Of a stretch of 64,000 bases of DNA, positions 37,492 to 46,417 are shown piece by piece. The DNA is taken from the NCBI GenBank assembly GCA_963817435.1, contig CAWFNY010000004.1, positions 1 through 64,000 on the forward strand, written 5' to 3'. The notes beneath the pieces are model-generated. The model searched no databases, was not told the origin of the DNA, and worked only from the letters and a program-made list of their open reading frames with translations. The position numbers and the translations under genes are program-made. The stretch's first letter is position 1. Each line of letters starts with the position of its first letter. The DNA is from JADJOM01 sp963817435 (GTDB taxonomy: Bacteria; Gemmatimonadota; Gemmatimonadetes; Gemmatimonadales; GWC2-71-9).

Positions 37492-38679
37492 ATGAAGACT
37501 CTCGTTCTTGCCTTCTCGGGCGGCCTCGATACCTCCTTCTGCGTCCCGCACCTCGCGGAGCAGGGCTGGTCGGTCCACACCGTCTACGTGGACACGGGCG
37601 GCGCCACCGCCGCGGAACTCACCGCCATCGCCAGGCAGGCGAAGGCCGTCGGCGCCGTCGAGCACCACACCATCGATGCGCGGCAGGCGGTGTTCGATCG
37701 CTTCGTCCGCTATCTCATCCAGGGCAACGTCCTCCGCGGTGGGGTCTATCCGCTCTCTGTCTCCGCCGAGCGGACCCAGCAGGCGCTCTCGGTGATCGAG
37801 GCGGCCCGCGCCATCGGCGCCACCGCCGTCGCCCACGGCTCCACCGGCGCCGGCAACGATCAGGTGCGCTTCGATATTGCCTTCCGCGTGCTCGCACCGG
37901 AGCTGCTGATCGTCACGCCGATCCGTGATGAGGGGATCACCCGCGAGCAGTCGATGGCCTTCCTCGAGGCGCGCAAGCTTCCGGTGCCGCCCAAGGCGGG
38001 GTCGTACTCGATCAATCGCGGTCTGTGGGGCACCACCTGGGGTGGCGGCTGGACCCACGATACCTGGGCCGGCCCTCCGCCGGAGCTGCTCGATCCGCCC
38101 GCCGAAGCTCCCGCGCCGCGGGAGATCGTGATCGGCTGGACACGGGGTGTGCCGGTCTCGGTCGACGGGGTGGCGCAGAGCGGCCCCGACCTGATCCGGC
38201 TTCTCGGTGATCTCGCCGAGGCCTACGGCTTCGGCCGCAACATCCACGTCGGTGAGACGGCGCTGGGCATCAAGGGACGGATCGGCTTCGAGGCCGGCGC
38301 GGCCCTGCTCCTGATCGCGGCCCATCGCGAGCTCGAGAAGCTGGTGCTCACCAAGTGGCAGGCGTTCTGGAAGGACCAGCTCGGCACCTTCTACGGCGAC
38401 CGGCTGCATGAGGGGCATTACTTCGATCCTGCGCTGCGGGACATCGAGGCCTTTCTGGCCAGCAGCCAGCAGCGCGTGACCGGCGACACCCGCGTGCTGC
38501 TCGCGCCGGGGCGCTTCCAGGTGGTCGGGACGCGGAGTCCCTTCTCGATGATGGACCGGAGTGTCGCCACGTACGGCGAGGAGAACCGGCTCTGGACCGG
38601 TGAGGAGGCGCGGGCGTTCAGCCGCGTCTCGGCGATTCCCGAACTGCTCGCGGCCAAGGTCGCCGCCAAGTCCAAGTAA
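37492..38679 (+). CDS. argG: Argininosuccinate synthase
   Basis: 395 residues; ATP-dependent joining of citrulline and aspartate, the penultimate step of arginine synthesis, cytoplasm. The N-terminal PP-loop is AFSGGLDTS. Typical substrate-binding segments follow: VAHGSTGAGNDQVRFD, GSYSINRGLWGTTWGGG, and the C-terminal tetramer region. The ATG at 37492 is chosen because the PP-loop normally begins within about 10 residues; the frame from 37456 has no support. First gene of the operon argG-(P-loop gene)-argC-argD-argF'-argB-argE'-argH-argR. Citrulline would be supplied by ArgF' plus ArgE'. Confidence 0.96.
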   Translation: MKTLVLAFSGGLDTSFCVPHLAEQGWSVHTVYVDTGGATAAELTAIARQAKAVGAVEHHTIDARQAVFDRFVRYLIQGNVLRGGVYPLSVSAERTQQALSVIEAARAIGATAVAHGSTGAGNDQVRFDIAFRVLAPELLIVTPIRDEGITREQSMAFLEARKLPVPPKAGSYSINRGLWGTTWGGGWTHDTWAGPPPELLDPPAEAPAPREIVIGWTRGVPVSVDGVAQSGPDLIRLLGDLAEAYGFGRNIHVGETALGIKGRIGFEAGAALLLIAAHRELEKLVLTKWQAFWKDQLGTFYGDRLHEGHYFDPALRDIEAFLASSQQRVTGDTRVLLAPGRFQVVGTRSPFSMMDRSVATYGEENRLWTGEEARAFSRVSAIPELLAAKVAAKSK

Positions 38680-38688
38680 GGAGCACCA

Positions 38689-39765
38689 ATGGTCAAGACC
38701 ACGCGCATTCGTCTGGATCGTATTTCGTCGTCGACCCGAAACGCCCACCTCGCGGCGGAGGTGATCGTCGGCGACGAGATCATCGCCGCCGAGGGATACG
38801 TCCTCGCGGTGCGGGTCCTGCACGACAAGTCGAGCTACAACACCGTCGAGGACCTGAGCGGACGCATGGTCTCGCTGCGCGCCGGCGACGTGCTCGCCGG
38901 CACGCTCGGCCACCGGCGGGCGCTGCGCGGCTACGCGGGCGTCGTGCCGAGCACCATTGCGGTCGGCGACACGATCGAGGTGCTCAACCTGGGAGGCATC
39001 CTGGGCAAGTGCACCTCCGCGACGCCCGAGAACGGCGCGCCGTTCAAGGCCGAGGTGCTGGGGGCGATCCTGTCGTTCCCGGCGCTGGGAGACCGGATCG
39101 GCCGGCCGGCCCATATCAAGGATCACTCGGTGCCGCTCGCCGACCACCTCGAGGGCAGCGTGCCCGTGGTCTACGTCGCCGGCACCTGCATGAACGCGGG
39201 CAAGACGGTGGCTGCGACCGAGCTGGTGCGGGGACTCACGCGGTCGGGCCTCCGGGTGGCGGCCTGCAAGCTCACCGGTGTGTCGCTCATGCGGGACTCG
39301 CTCTCGATGCTCGACGCCGGCGCCGTCGCCTCGCTGACCTTCAACGACACCGGCATCGCGACCACCCGTGCCGGTCTCACCGTCACCGCGGCCAAGGGCA
39401 TCTTCAACCGCCTGAATGCCTCCAAGCCCGACGTGATCGTCGCCGAGCTGGGCGACGGTATCCTCGGCGAGTACGGCGTGCAGGACATCCTGCGCGATCC
39501 CGAACTCACCGACGTCGGCGCGGCGTACGTGATGGCCGCGCCCGATCCCGTCGGCTGCTGGGGCTCGGTGACGCTCATGCGCGACCTCTTCGGCCTTCCG
39601 GTGACCGTGCTGACCGGCCCCGCGACGGACAATGAAGTGGGCCGCGACTACATCAAGGCGGAGCTGCAGATCCCGGCGCACAACGCGCTGCGCGACGCGC
39701 AGGGGCTGATCGACGTCGTCCGGGTCGCGCTGGAGAGCCGGCAACCCGAGGTCGCTACCGTCTGA
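38689..39765 (+). CDS. P-loop NTPase-like protein of unknown function in the arginine operon
   Basis: 358 residues. The N-terminal half (1-130) is an unassigned beta-rich domain with conserved-looking glycines (VLNLGGILGKCTS). The second half is a P-loop domain with Walker A GTCMNAGKT (165-173) and a Walker B-like DVIVAELGDG (248-257), reminiscent of DUF1611, MobB and dethiobiotin-synthetase-type small-molecule ATPases. No signal peptide or membrane segment. It is 9 bases after argG and overlaps argC by 1 base (TGATG), so it is certainly part of the arginine operon. No acetyl- or succinyl-glutamate synthase is seen in this operon. Whether this protein acts in the pathway, senses an intermediate or does something else cannot be told from sequence. 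Confidence 0.85.
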   Translation: MVKTTRIRLDRISSSTRNAHLAAEVIVGDEIIAAEGYVLAVRVLHDKSSYNTVEDLSGRMVSLRAGDVLAGTLGHRRALRGYAGVVPSTIAVGDTIEVLNLGGILGKCTSATPENGAPFKAEVLGAILSFPALGDRIGRPAHIKDHSVPLADHLEGSVPVVYVAGTCMNAGKTVAATELVRGLTRSGLRVAACKLTGVSLMRDSLSMLDAGAVASLTFNDTGIATTRAGLTVTAAKGIFNRLNASKPDVIVAELGDGILGEYGVQDILRDPELTDVGAAYVMAAPDPVGCWGSVTLMRDLFGLPVTVLTGPATDNEVGRDYIKAELQIPAHNALRDAQGLIDVVRVALESRQPEVATV

Positions 39766-40814
39766 TGCCGCTTCGGGTCACGGTGATCGGCGCCGCCGGC
39801 TATGCCGGCGGCGAACTGCTTCGGCTGCTGCTCCAGCACCCCGACGTGGGTGATGTCGTGGCCACCAGTCGCAGCCAGGCCGGGGTGCCCGTCGGCGACG
39901 TGCATCCCGCGCTCGCGCCGCTCACCGACGTGCGCTTCTCGGGCGCGTCGCCCGCCGAAGCATCGCGCGGGGCCGATGTCGTCTTCCTCGCGCTCGAGCA
40001 TGGCGAGAGCTCGAAGGTGGCGGAGGAAATCTTCGCGGCGAATCCGGGGCTGGTCATCGACCTCGCCGCGGACTTCCGGGTGAGCGACCTCGAGCTGTAC
40101 GCGCGGTACTACGGGCAGCATCCCGCCCCGCACCTGGTGCCGAAGTTCACCTACGCCTTGGCCGATGTGCTGGGCACCAGCCTCCATGGAAAGACGGCGC
40201 TCGCCGCCCCCGGCTGCTTCGCGACCGCGGCGCAGCTTGCGCTCTACCCGCTGGCGAAGAGCGGCCTCTCGACGATTCCCGCGCTCTTCGCCGTGACCGG
40301 CTCGAGCGGCAGCGGGGTGCATCCCAAGCCCACGACCCACCACCCGGCGAGGGCCCACAATCTCTTCGCCTATTCGGTCCTGAATCACCGCCACGAGGCG
40401 GAGATCCTCCACAACTGGCGCGCCTGGCGCGGCGATCCAGGGGCCCGGGCCCGCCTGATGACCCACTCGGGACCGTTCGTGCGCGGGATTCACCTGACCC
40501 TGCACGTGGACCTCGGCACGGGCGTCGATGGCCGCACCCAGAGCACCGATGTGGCCGCGCTCTTCAGGAACGCCTACCGCGACCGGCCCTTCGTCCGCCT
40601 GGTGGATCAGGCGCCGGAGCTGACCCATGTGGTCGGCACCAACTACGCCATCATCCAGGCGGCGCAGTCGCCGGACGGGCGCGAGGCGCAGGTGATGGTC
40701 GTGATCGACAACCTGGTCAAGGGTGCCGGTGGCCAGGCGCTTCAGGCGATGAACCTCTCTCTCGGCCTCCCGGAAACGGCGGGGCTCCGCTTCGCCGGGA
40801 TGTTCCCATGCTGA
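39765..40814 (+). CDS. argC: N-acyl-gamma-glutamyl-phosphate reductase
   Basis: 349 residues, NADPH-dependent third step of acylated arginine synthesis, cytoplasm. The Rossmann domain begins VTVIGAAGYAGGELLRLL. The active-site Cys is in AAPGCFATAAQLAL, and SGVHPKPTTHHPAR matches the substrate loop. C-terminal residues VVIDNLVKGAGGQALQAMN are the family signature that positions the cofactor. Length is typical. It overlaps the stop of the P-loop gene by 1 base and the start of argD by 7, so translation is coupled on both sides. Whether the acyl group is acetyl or succinyl is not decided by this gene. Confidence 0.96.
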   Translation: MPLRVTVIGAAGYAGGELLRLLLQHPDVGDVVATSRSQAGVPVGDVHPALAPLTDVRFSGASPAEASRGADVVFLALEHGESSKVAEEIFAANPGLVIDLAADFRVSDLELYARYYGQHPAPHLVPKFTYALADVLGTSLHGKTALAAPGCFATAAQLALYPLAKSGLSTIPALFAVTGSSGSGVHPKPTTHHPARAHNLFAYSVLNHRHEAEILHNWRAWRGDPGARARLMTHSGPFVRGIHLTLHVDLGTGVDGRTQSTDVAALFRNAYRDRPFVRLVDQAPELTHVVGTNYAIIQAAQSPDGREAQVMVVIDNLVKGAGGQALQAMNLSLGLPETAGLRFAGMFPC

Positions 40815-41962
40815 AGTCCGACAGCGCACTGCTTCCGGTCTACGCGCAGTTCCCGGTCCGCCCCGTCTCCGGGCGCGGGTCGTGGCTCATCGACGCCGAT
40901 GGCAACGAGTGGCTCGATGCCTATGGCGGCCACGCCGTCTCCTCGACCGGACACAGCCATCCTGCGGTCGTCCGCGCGATCGCGGAGCAGGCGGAGAAGC
41001 TGCTGTTCTATTCGACCGCTGTCCCGCACCCGAATCGCGAGCTGCTCGCCGAGCGGCTGGCGGGGCTCTGTCCCGCGCCGCTGGGCAAGGTCTTCTTCTG
41101 CAACTCGGGCGCTGAAGCGAACGAGAACGCGCTGCATCTCGCGCGGAAAGTCACCGGGCGGAAGGCGATCGTGTCCCTGGAGGGTGGCTGGCACGGACGC
41201 ACCGTCGCCTGTCTCGCGGTGACCGATGGCGCCAAGTACGAGGAAGGCGCGCTCCGCGCCGGGATGCCGCTCTCGCGGAAGATCCCCTTCAATCAACTCG
41301 TCGGCCTCGAGCGCGCGATCAATCCCACGGTCGCCGCCGTGATCCTTGAGCCGGTGCAGGGGATGTCCGGTGCCCGGGCCTGCGACACCGCCTTCCTGCG
41401 GCGGGTGCGCGAACTCTGCACCGAACATGGCGTGCTGCTCATTTTCGACGAAGTGCAGTGCGGCGTCGGCCGCTGCGGAGCCTTCACCGCGGCGGAAGCG
41501 TTCGGCGTCGTCCCCGACATCCTGACCATGGCGAAGGGCCTCGGCTCGGGTCTCCCGATCGGCGCGGTCGTGACGACCGACGCGGTCTCCGCCACCATAC
41601 GGACCGGAGACCTTGGCAGCACCTTCGGGGGCGGCCCCGTCCCCTGCGCCGCCGCACTCGCGACGCTCGATGTGATCGAGGACGAGGGGCTCATCGCCAA
41701 CGCCCGCGAGATCGGGGAGTACCTCCGCGCGGAGGCGCGTCGCCTTTGCGGCCAGGCCATCACCGGCGTCGAGGGACGCGGGCTCCTGATCGGGCTGCGG
41801 CTCAACCGGCCGGCGGCGGATGTCCAGAAGGCGCTGTTCGCAAAGCGGATCCTCACCGGCACGGCGAGCGATCCCGCGATCCTGCGCCTCATTCCTCCGC
41901 TCGGCTTCGCCCGCGCCGAAGCGGACCTGCTGCTGACGGCCCTCCAGGAGGTGCTGGCATGA
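40808..41962 (+). CDS. argD: N-acylornithine aminotransferase
   Basis: 384 residues, class III pyridoxal-phosphate aminotransferase that makes N-acylornithine from the semialdehyde with glutamate as donor. Visible markers: NSGAEANENALHLARK (phosphate-binding), LIFDEVQCGVGRCGAF (Asp that contacts the pyridine N), and the Schiff-base Lys in TMAKGLGSGLPIGA, then STFGGGPVPCAAA. Cytoplasmic. The start overlaps argC by 7 bases and the stop overlaps argF' by 4 (ATGA). Acetylornithine and succinyl-type forms share these motifs, so acyl specificity is left open. Confidence 0.95.
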   Translation: MLKSDSALLPVYAQFPVRPVSGRGSWLIDADGNEWLDAYGGHAVSSTGHSHPAVVRAIAEQAEKLLFYSTAVPHPNRELLAERLAGLCPAPLGKVFFCNSGAEANENALHLARKVTGRKAIVSLEGGWHGRTVACLAVTDGAKYEEGALRAGMPLSRKIPFNQLVGLERAINPTVAAVILEPVQGMSGARACDTAFLRRVRELCTEHGVLLIFDEVQCGVGRCGAFTAAEAFGVVPDILTMAKGLGSGLPIGAVVTTDAVSATIRTGDLGSTFGGGPVPCAAALATLDVIEDEGLIANAREIGEYLRAEARRLCGQAITGVEGRGLLIGLRLNRPAADVQKALFAKRILTGTASDPAILRLIPPLGFARAEADLLLTALQEVLA

Positions 41963-42975
41963 GCAAGCGCGATTTCCTCACCGTCGAGGACTGGACCGGG
42001 GAAGAGATCGACGCGCTGCTCGCGCTCGCTGCGAAGATCAAGCGGGGCGAGGTGCTCGGCGGGCTGGAGCGGAAGGTCATGGCCATGGTCTTCATGGATC
42101 CCAGTCTCCGCACCCGCACCAGCTTCGAGACCGCGATGTTCCTGCATGGCGGGCACGCCGTCGTCCTCGAGCCCGGCAAGAGCAGCTGGAGCCTGGAGAC
42201 CGAACCGGGCGCCGTCATGGATGGCACGACGGTCGAGCACATCAAGGATGCGGCGCGGGTCCTCGGCCGCTACGCGGATGTCGTCGGGGTGCGCTCGTTC
42301 CCGCGGGGGACCGACTGGAACACGGTACGGGAGGACCGGATCGTGCGCGACTTCGCACGGTACTGCGAGAAGCCCGTCATCAATATGGAATCCTCGCGCC
42401 GGCATCCGTGCCAGCAGCTCGCGGACGCCATGACGCTCCGGGAGAAGCTGGGCGACCCCCGCGGCAAGCGCTTCGTGCTGTTATGGGGATGGCATCCCAA
42501 GTCCCTGCCGACGGCGGTGCCCGCGAGTGCGGCGCTCGCCGCGGCGCACCAGGGAATGGAGATCGTCATCGGGCGCCCGGACGGCTACGAACTCGACGCG
42601 GAGGACACCGCCCTGATCCGGAAGATCGCGCAGGCGCGCGGCGGCGAGTTCGTGCACATCATGAACGACCCGGATGAGGCGGTCGTCGGCGCGGACGTGG
42701 TCTACGTGAAGTCCTGGGGTGCGGTGAAGCACTTCGGGCAGCCCGAGGAAGAGGCCGCCTTCCGCGCCGGGCTGCGCGACTGGAGGCTCACGGCGCAGCG
42801 GCTCAAGTCCACCCGCGGCGGCCAGGCGACGGTGATGCACTGTCTTCCGGTGCGCCGCAATGTGGAGATCGACGACGCCGTACTCGACGGACCGACCTCC
42901 GCGGTGGTGGACGAGGCGGAGAACCGGCTGCATGTGCAGCGCGCGCTGCTGCTGACGCTGCTTGGCAAGACCTGA
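41959..42975 (+). CDS. argF': N-acylornithine carbamoyltransferase (ArgF' type), probably N-succinylornithine
   Basis: 338 residues from ATG 41959; the longer frame from 41458 overlaps argD and is discarded. It is the acylornithine, not the ornithine, carbamoyltransferase: carbamoyl-phosphate loop MDPSLRTRTSF, the long GHAVVLEPGKSSW loop with Trp77, then VMDGTTVEHIKDA, and the C-terminal HCLPVRRN. Aligned by eye without gaps to the Xanthomonas enzyme as remembered, Glu92 of the acetylornithine form is Val92 here. Substituting this Glu by Ser, Val, Pro or Ala is known to switch that enzyme to N-succinylornithine, and Bacteroidetes enzymes of this type use succinylornithine. It therefore likely makes N-succinylcitrulline. 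Translationally coupled to argD. Confidence 0.92.
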   Translation: MSKRDFLTVEDWTGEEIDALLALAAKIKRGEVLGGLERKVMAMVFMDPSLRTRTSFETAMFLHGGHAVVLEPGKSSWSLETEPGAVMDGTTVEHIKDAARVLGRYADVVGVRSFPRGTDWNTVREDRIVRDFARYCEKPVINMESSRRHPCQQLADAMTLREKLGDPRGKRFVLLWGWHPKSLPTAVPASAALAAAHQGMEIVIGRPDGYELDAEDTALIRKIAQARGGEFVHIMNDPDEAVVGADVVYVKSWGAVKHFGQPEEEAAFRAGLRDWRLTAQRLKSTRGGQATVMHCLPVRRNVEIDDAVLDGPTSAVVDEAENRLHVQRALLLTLLGKT

Positions 42976-42990
42976 ACCCACGACGGACCC

Positions 42991-43926
42991 ATGACCATCG
43001 ATCCATCCAAGGGCATTACCGGCCTCAAGGGCGCGCTGCGCTACGTGCGCGCCTATCGCGACAACGTCTTCGTCGTCAAGCTGGGCGGCGACGTCCTCGC
43101 GGACACCGAGGCGCTCGACCGGGTGGCGCAGCAGCTCGGGCTGCTCTCGTCGCTGAGCATCCGCATCGTCGTGGTCCACGGGGGCGGGCCCCAGGCCACG
43201 GCGCTCTCGCGCCGGCTCGGGCAGGAGCCGACCATCGTCGCCGGGCGCCGGGTCACCGACGAGTCCGCGCTCGAAGTGGCGAAGATGGTGTATGCCGGCT
43301 CGCTCAACGTGAACCTGCTCGCCTCGCTCCGCGCCCATGAGGTGCAGGCGGTCGGCCTCTCGGGGGTCGATGCCGATCTCATCAGCGCGCGCCGCCGCCC
43401 GCCGGTGAAAGTCGTGGACGACGCCGGGGTCTCCCGCGAGGTGGACTACGGCCACGTCGGCGATGTCGACCGGGTGGATCCCCGGGTGCTGGAGACCCTG
43501 CTCTCGACGCGGTTCATGCCGGTGGTCGCGAGTCTCGCCGGCGACAGCGACGGCAACGTCTTCAACGTCAACGCCGATACCGTGGCGGAGTCGCTGGCGA
43601 CCGCGCTCAAGGCGCAGAAGCTCATCTTCCTCACCGGCGCCCCGGGCGTGCTGCGCGATCGCAACGATCCCTCGAGTCTCGTGACCTTCGCGGACCCGGA
43701 CGATCTCGCCAACCTCATGTCGAGCGGCTCGATCGCGGGCGGCATGCGCCCGAAGGTGGAGGCCTGCATCCGTGCCGCCACGGGCGGCGTGGAGCGTACC
43801 CATATCATTGATGGCCGGTTGCCGGATTCCATCCTGCTCGAGGTGTTCACCGGCGCGGGATGCGGAACGATGATCGTCGGCCGCAAGGAAAAGGCGACCT
43901 ATCTTGGCGTGGACCTCGCGACCTGA
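42991..43926 (+). CDS. argB: N-acylglutamate kinase
   Basis: 311 residues, amino-acid kinase fold, phosphorylates the gamma-carboxylate of N-acylglutamate. Markers: VVKLGGDVLAD (nucleotide phosphate), VVHGGGPQATALSRRLG (substrate), VNADTVAESLATAL and FLTGAPGVL. A short N-terminal extension (about 20 residues) precedes the kinase core, somewhat longer than in E. coli and more like arginine-sensitive forms, which would suit feedback control, but the arginine site is not provable by eye. It follows argF' by 15 bases and overlaps the start of argE' by 23. Confidence 0.94.
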   Translation: MTIDPSKGITGLKGALRYVRAYRDNVFVVKLGGDVLADTEALDRVAQQLGLLSSLSIRIVVVHGGGPQATALSRRLGQEPTIVAGRRVTDESALEVAKMVYAGSLNVNLLASLRAHEVQAVGLSGVDADLISARRRPPVKVVDDAGVSREVDYGHVGDVDRVDPRVLETLLSTRFMPVVASLAGDSDGNVFNVNADTVAESLATALKAQKLIFLTGAPGVLRDRNDPSSLVTFADPDDLANLMSSGSIAGGMRPKVEACIRAATGGVERTHIIDGRLPDSILLEVFTGAGCGTMIVGRKEKATYLGVDLAT

Positions 43927-44980
43927 GATTGCCCTCCTCCGCGACCTCGTCGCGATCCGCTCGGTCAGCGGGACCGAGGAGACGATCGCCCGGTGGGTGG
44001 AGGAGTGGGCGCGCGCGGCCGGGCTGCAGGTAAGCCGGGACGACGCATCGGTGGCCATCACCGTTCCCGGCCGGGCCCCCGGCCGGACGCTGGCGTTTGT
44101 CTCGCATCTCGACACCGTGCCGGCGGGTGAGGGGTGGACCCGGCCCGCGTTCGAGCCGACCATCGACGGCGACCGGATGTACGGCCGCGGCTCGGGCGAC
44201 GCCAAGGCGTCGGTCGCCGCCATGCTGATGGCCGCCCGCGACCTGGCCGAGTCAGGCGGGCCGATGGCGGGCAGGCTGCTGGTCGTGCTCGGCTACGAGG
44301 AGGAGACCAAGCTCACCACGATGGGCACCGCGGTGGCGCGGCTCGGACCGATCGACGCCGCCATCGTCGGTGAGCCGACCAATCTGGAGTTCGCGATCGC
44401 GCAGCGCGGGCTCATGATGGTGGACCTCGTCGCCCGCGGGGTGCAGCGGCACGCCGGATACGCGGCCGACAACCCCGACTTCACCAACGCCATCGTCGAA
44501 CTCGGCCGGAATGTCGCGAAGCTGCCGTCGCTCTTCCGCGACCGCGTTCACCCGATCCTGGGGATCGCCACGGCCACGCCGACCATGCTGGAGGGCGGCA
44601 TCAGCCGGAATGTGACGCCGCCGGTCGCCCGCGCCGTCCTCGACGTGCGGAGTACACCGAGCTGGAGTCACGCCGAACTGGCCAGGGCGCTCACCGAGGC
44701 GCTCGATGTCGAGGTGATCGTGACCTCCGACCGGCTGGTGCCATGCGAGACGCCGCCCGGCTCCCGGCTGCTCGACCTCGCGCGCCAGGCCCGCCCCGAA
44801 GGAAGGCCGTTCGGTTCACCTACCTGTTCCGACTGGGTATTTTTGCGCGACCGGGATGCCATCAAGTGCGGGCCCGGGACCAGCCGCCGCTCGCACACCC
44901 CTGACGAGTACGTCGACCTGCCGGAAGTCTCGGAGGCGCGGCTCTTCTATCGCCAATTAGCCCAGGCCTACCTCGCATGA
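43904..44980 (+). CDS. argE': N-acylcitrulline deacylase, M20 family (ArgE'/DapE-like)
   Basis: 358 residues. Two-zinc M20 active site: His and Asp in SHLDTVPAGEGW, GRGSGDAKAS (bridging Asp), Glu-Glu in GYEEETKL, GEPTNLEF, and the last His in SRRSHTPDEYV. It carries the lid domain typical of ArgE/DapE. In a pathway with an acylornithine carbamoyltransferase this step must remove the acyl group from citrulline, not ornithine, giving free citrulline for ArgG. If the acyl group is succinyl, the resemblance to DapE (succinyl-diaminopimelate desuccinylase) makes sense. Start overlaps argB by 23 bases, stop overlaps argH by 4 (ATGA). Confidence 0.92.
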   Translation: MAWTSRPEIALLRDLVAIRSVSGTEETIARWVEEWARAAGLQVSRDDASVAITVPGRAPGRTLAFVSHLDTVPAGEGWTRPAFEPTIDGDRMYGRGSGDAKASVAAMLMAARDLAESGGPMAGRLLVVLGYEEETKLTTMGTAVARLGPIDAAIVGEPTNLEFAIAQRGLMMVDLVARGVQRHAGYAADNPDFTNAIVELGRNVAKLPSLFRDRVHPILGIATATPTMLEGGISRNVTPPVARAVLDVRSTPSWSHAELARALTEALDVEVIVTSDRLVPCETPPGSRLLDLARQARPEGRPFGSPTCSDWVFLRDRDAIKCGPGTSRRSHTPDEYVDLPEVSEARLFYRQLAQAYLA

Positions 44981-46417
44981 GCCGCAAGAAACCCGGAGCC
45001 CGCGCCACGACACCGCCGCCGCCGATCCCGCCGGTGATGACCACCCTGTGGGCGTCGAGCAATTCGCTCGACCGCCAGATGCTCGACTACACCGCCGCCG
45101 AAGACCGGCTGTGGGACGGACGGCTGATCGCGTGGGACATTCTCGGGAGCCTGGGACACATCGAGGGTCTCCGCGCCTCGAAGCTCCTGAGCCAGACCGA
45201 GTACCAGCGGCTCCGCGCGGGCCTCCGCGCGGCATTGCGGGAGGTCGAGGCGGGCCGCCTCGAAGTGACGCCGGAACATGAGGACGTGCATACCGCGGTC
45301 GAGGACTGGCTGGTCCAGCACGTCGGTCCCGTCGGGGAGCGGCTGCACACCGGGCGCTCGCGCAACGACCAGGTCGCCTGCGACCTCCGGCTCTACCTCA
45401 AGGACCGGCTGCTGCTCCTGAGCGGCGAGGCGCTCGACCTCGCCGAGAGCCTCCTGATCTTCGCGCAGAAGTATCAGCGGGTCCTGTGGCCCGGCTACAC
45501 CCACACCCGGCGGGCCATGCCTTCCTCGGCCGGGCTGTGGGCCGCCGCCTTTGCGGAGGGCATCCTGGATACCGTGGAGGCCGCGCCGGCCGTCTGGGCG
45601 AAGGTGGACCGGTCGCCGTTAGGCAGCGCCGCCGGCTACGGGGTGCCGCTGCCGCTCAAGCGCGAGGCGACGGCCAGGGCGCTGGGCTTCGGCAGCGTGG
45701 AGCACAACGTCGGCCTGGTGCAGAACAGCCGGGGCAAGCTCGAGGCCCTCGTGCTGTTCTGGTGCGTGCAGCTCGGCCACGAGCTCTCCAAACTCAGCAC
45801 CGACGTCATCGTGTTCTCGTCGGATGAGTTCGGCTTCCTGGTGCTGCCGCCCGACCTCGCGACCGGCTCCAGCATCATGCCTCACAAGCGGAACCCCGAT
45901 CTGTTCGAGCTGACCCGCAGCCGCGCCGCGGCGCTCGAGGGCGACCTCTTCACCGTCTTCCAGATCAAGGGGAAGCTCGGCAGCGGCTACCACCGTGACT
46001 TCCAGCTCATCAAGGAGCCGGTCATGCGCGGCGTGGACCGGCTCGAGGGGATGCTCTCCATGCTCGCCGTCGCGGTGCCGCGCCTCGGCGTCGACGCGGC
46101 CGTGGGCCGCGACATCCTGAGCGGCGGCCCGCTCGCGACCGACGAGGTGATGCGCCGGGTGGAGAGCGGCCGGGCCTTCCGCTCCGCCTATCGGGAAGTC
46201 GCGGCCGCGATCAAGGAAGGCGACTGGTGGCGGGAGCCGGCCACCGAGGAGATCATCGGCCGGCGGCGCAGCACCGGCGGGCTGGGCAATCTCGGACTGC
46301 CGGCCGTGCGTGCCGCGGCTCCGCGCCTGCCGGGCATGGGCCGCGCGGGAGCAGCGCAAGTTCGAAGGCGCGATCGACCGGCTGGCCGGCCGGGGCGGTT
46401 CGCGCGGTGGCCCATGA
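44977..46417 (+). CDS. argH: Argininosuccinate lyase (one frameshift near the C-terminus)
   Basis: Fumarase/aspartase-superfamily enzyme splitting argininosuccinate into arginine and fumarate. Markers: GRLIAWDILGSLGHIEGL near the start, HTGRSRNDQVACDLRL, HTRRAMPSSAGLWAA, and the catalytic-Ser loop GSSIMPHKRNPD. The frame is intact to about 46320; after that the family C-terminus (EQRKFEGAIDRLAG) continues in the next frame and ends at TGA 46415-46417, sharing ATGA with argR. Total length is a multiple of three plus one, so one extra C at 46321-46322 would restore a 479-residue protein. Read without correction, the frame runs wrongly into argR. Confidence 0.9.

Noticed and set aside
37483..39744. 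Minus-strand open frame of 753 codons across argG and the P-loop gene
   Set aside because: Antisense shadow of two supported genes; the translation has no family resemblance.
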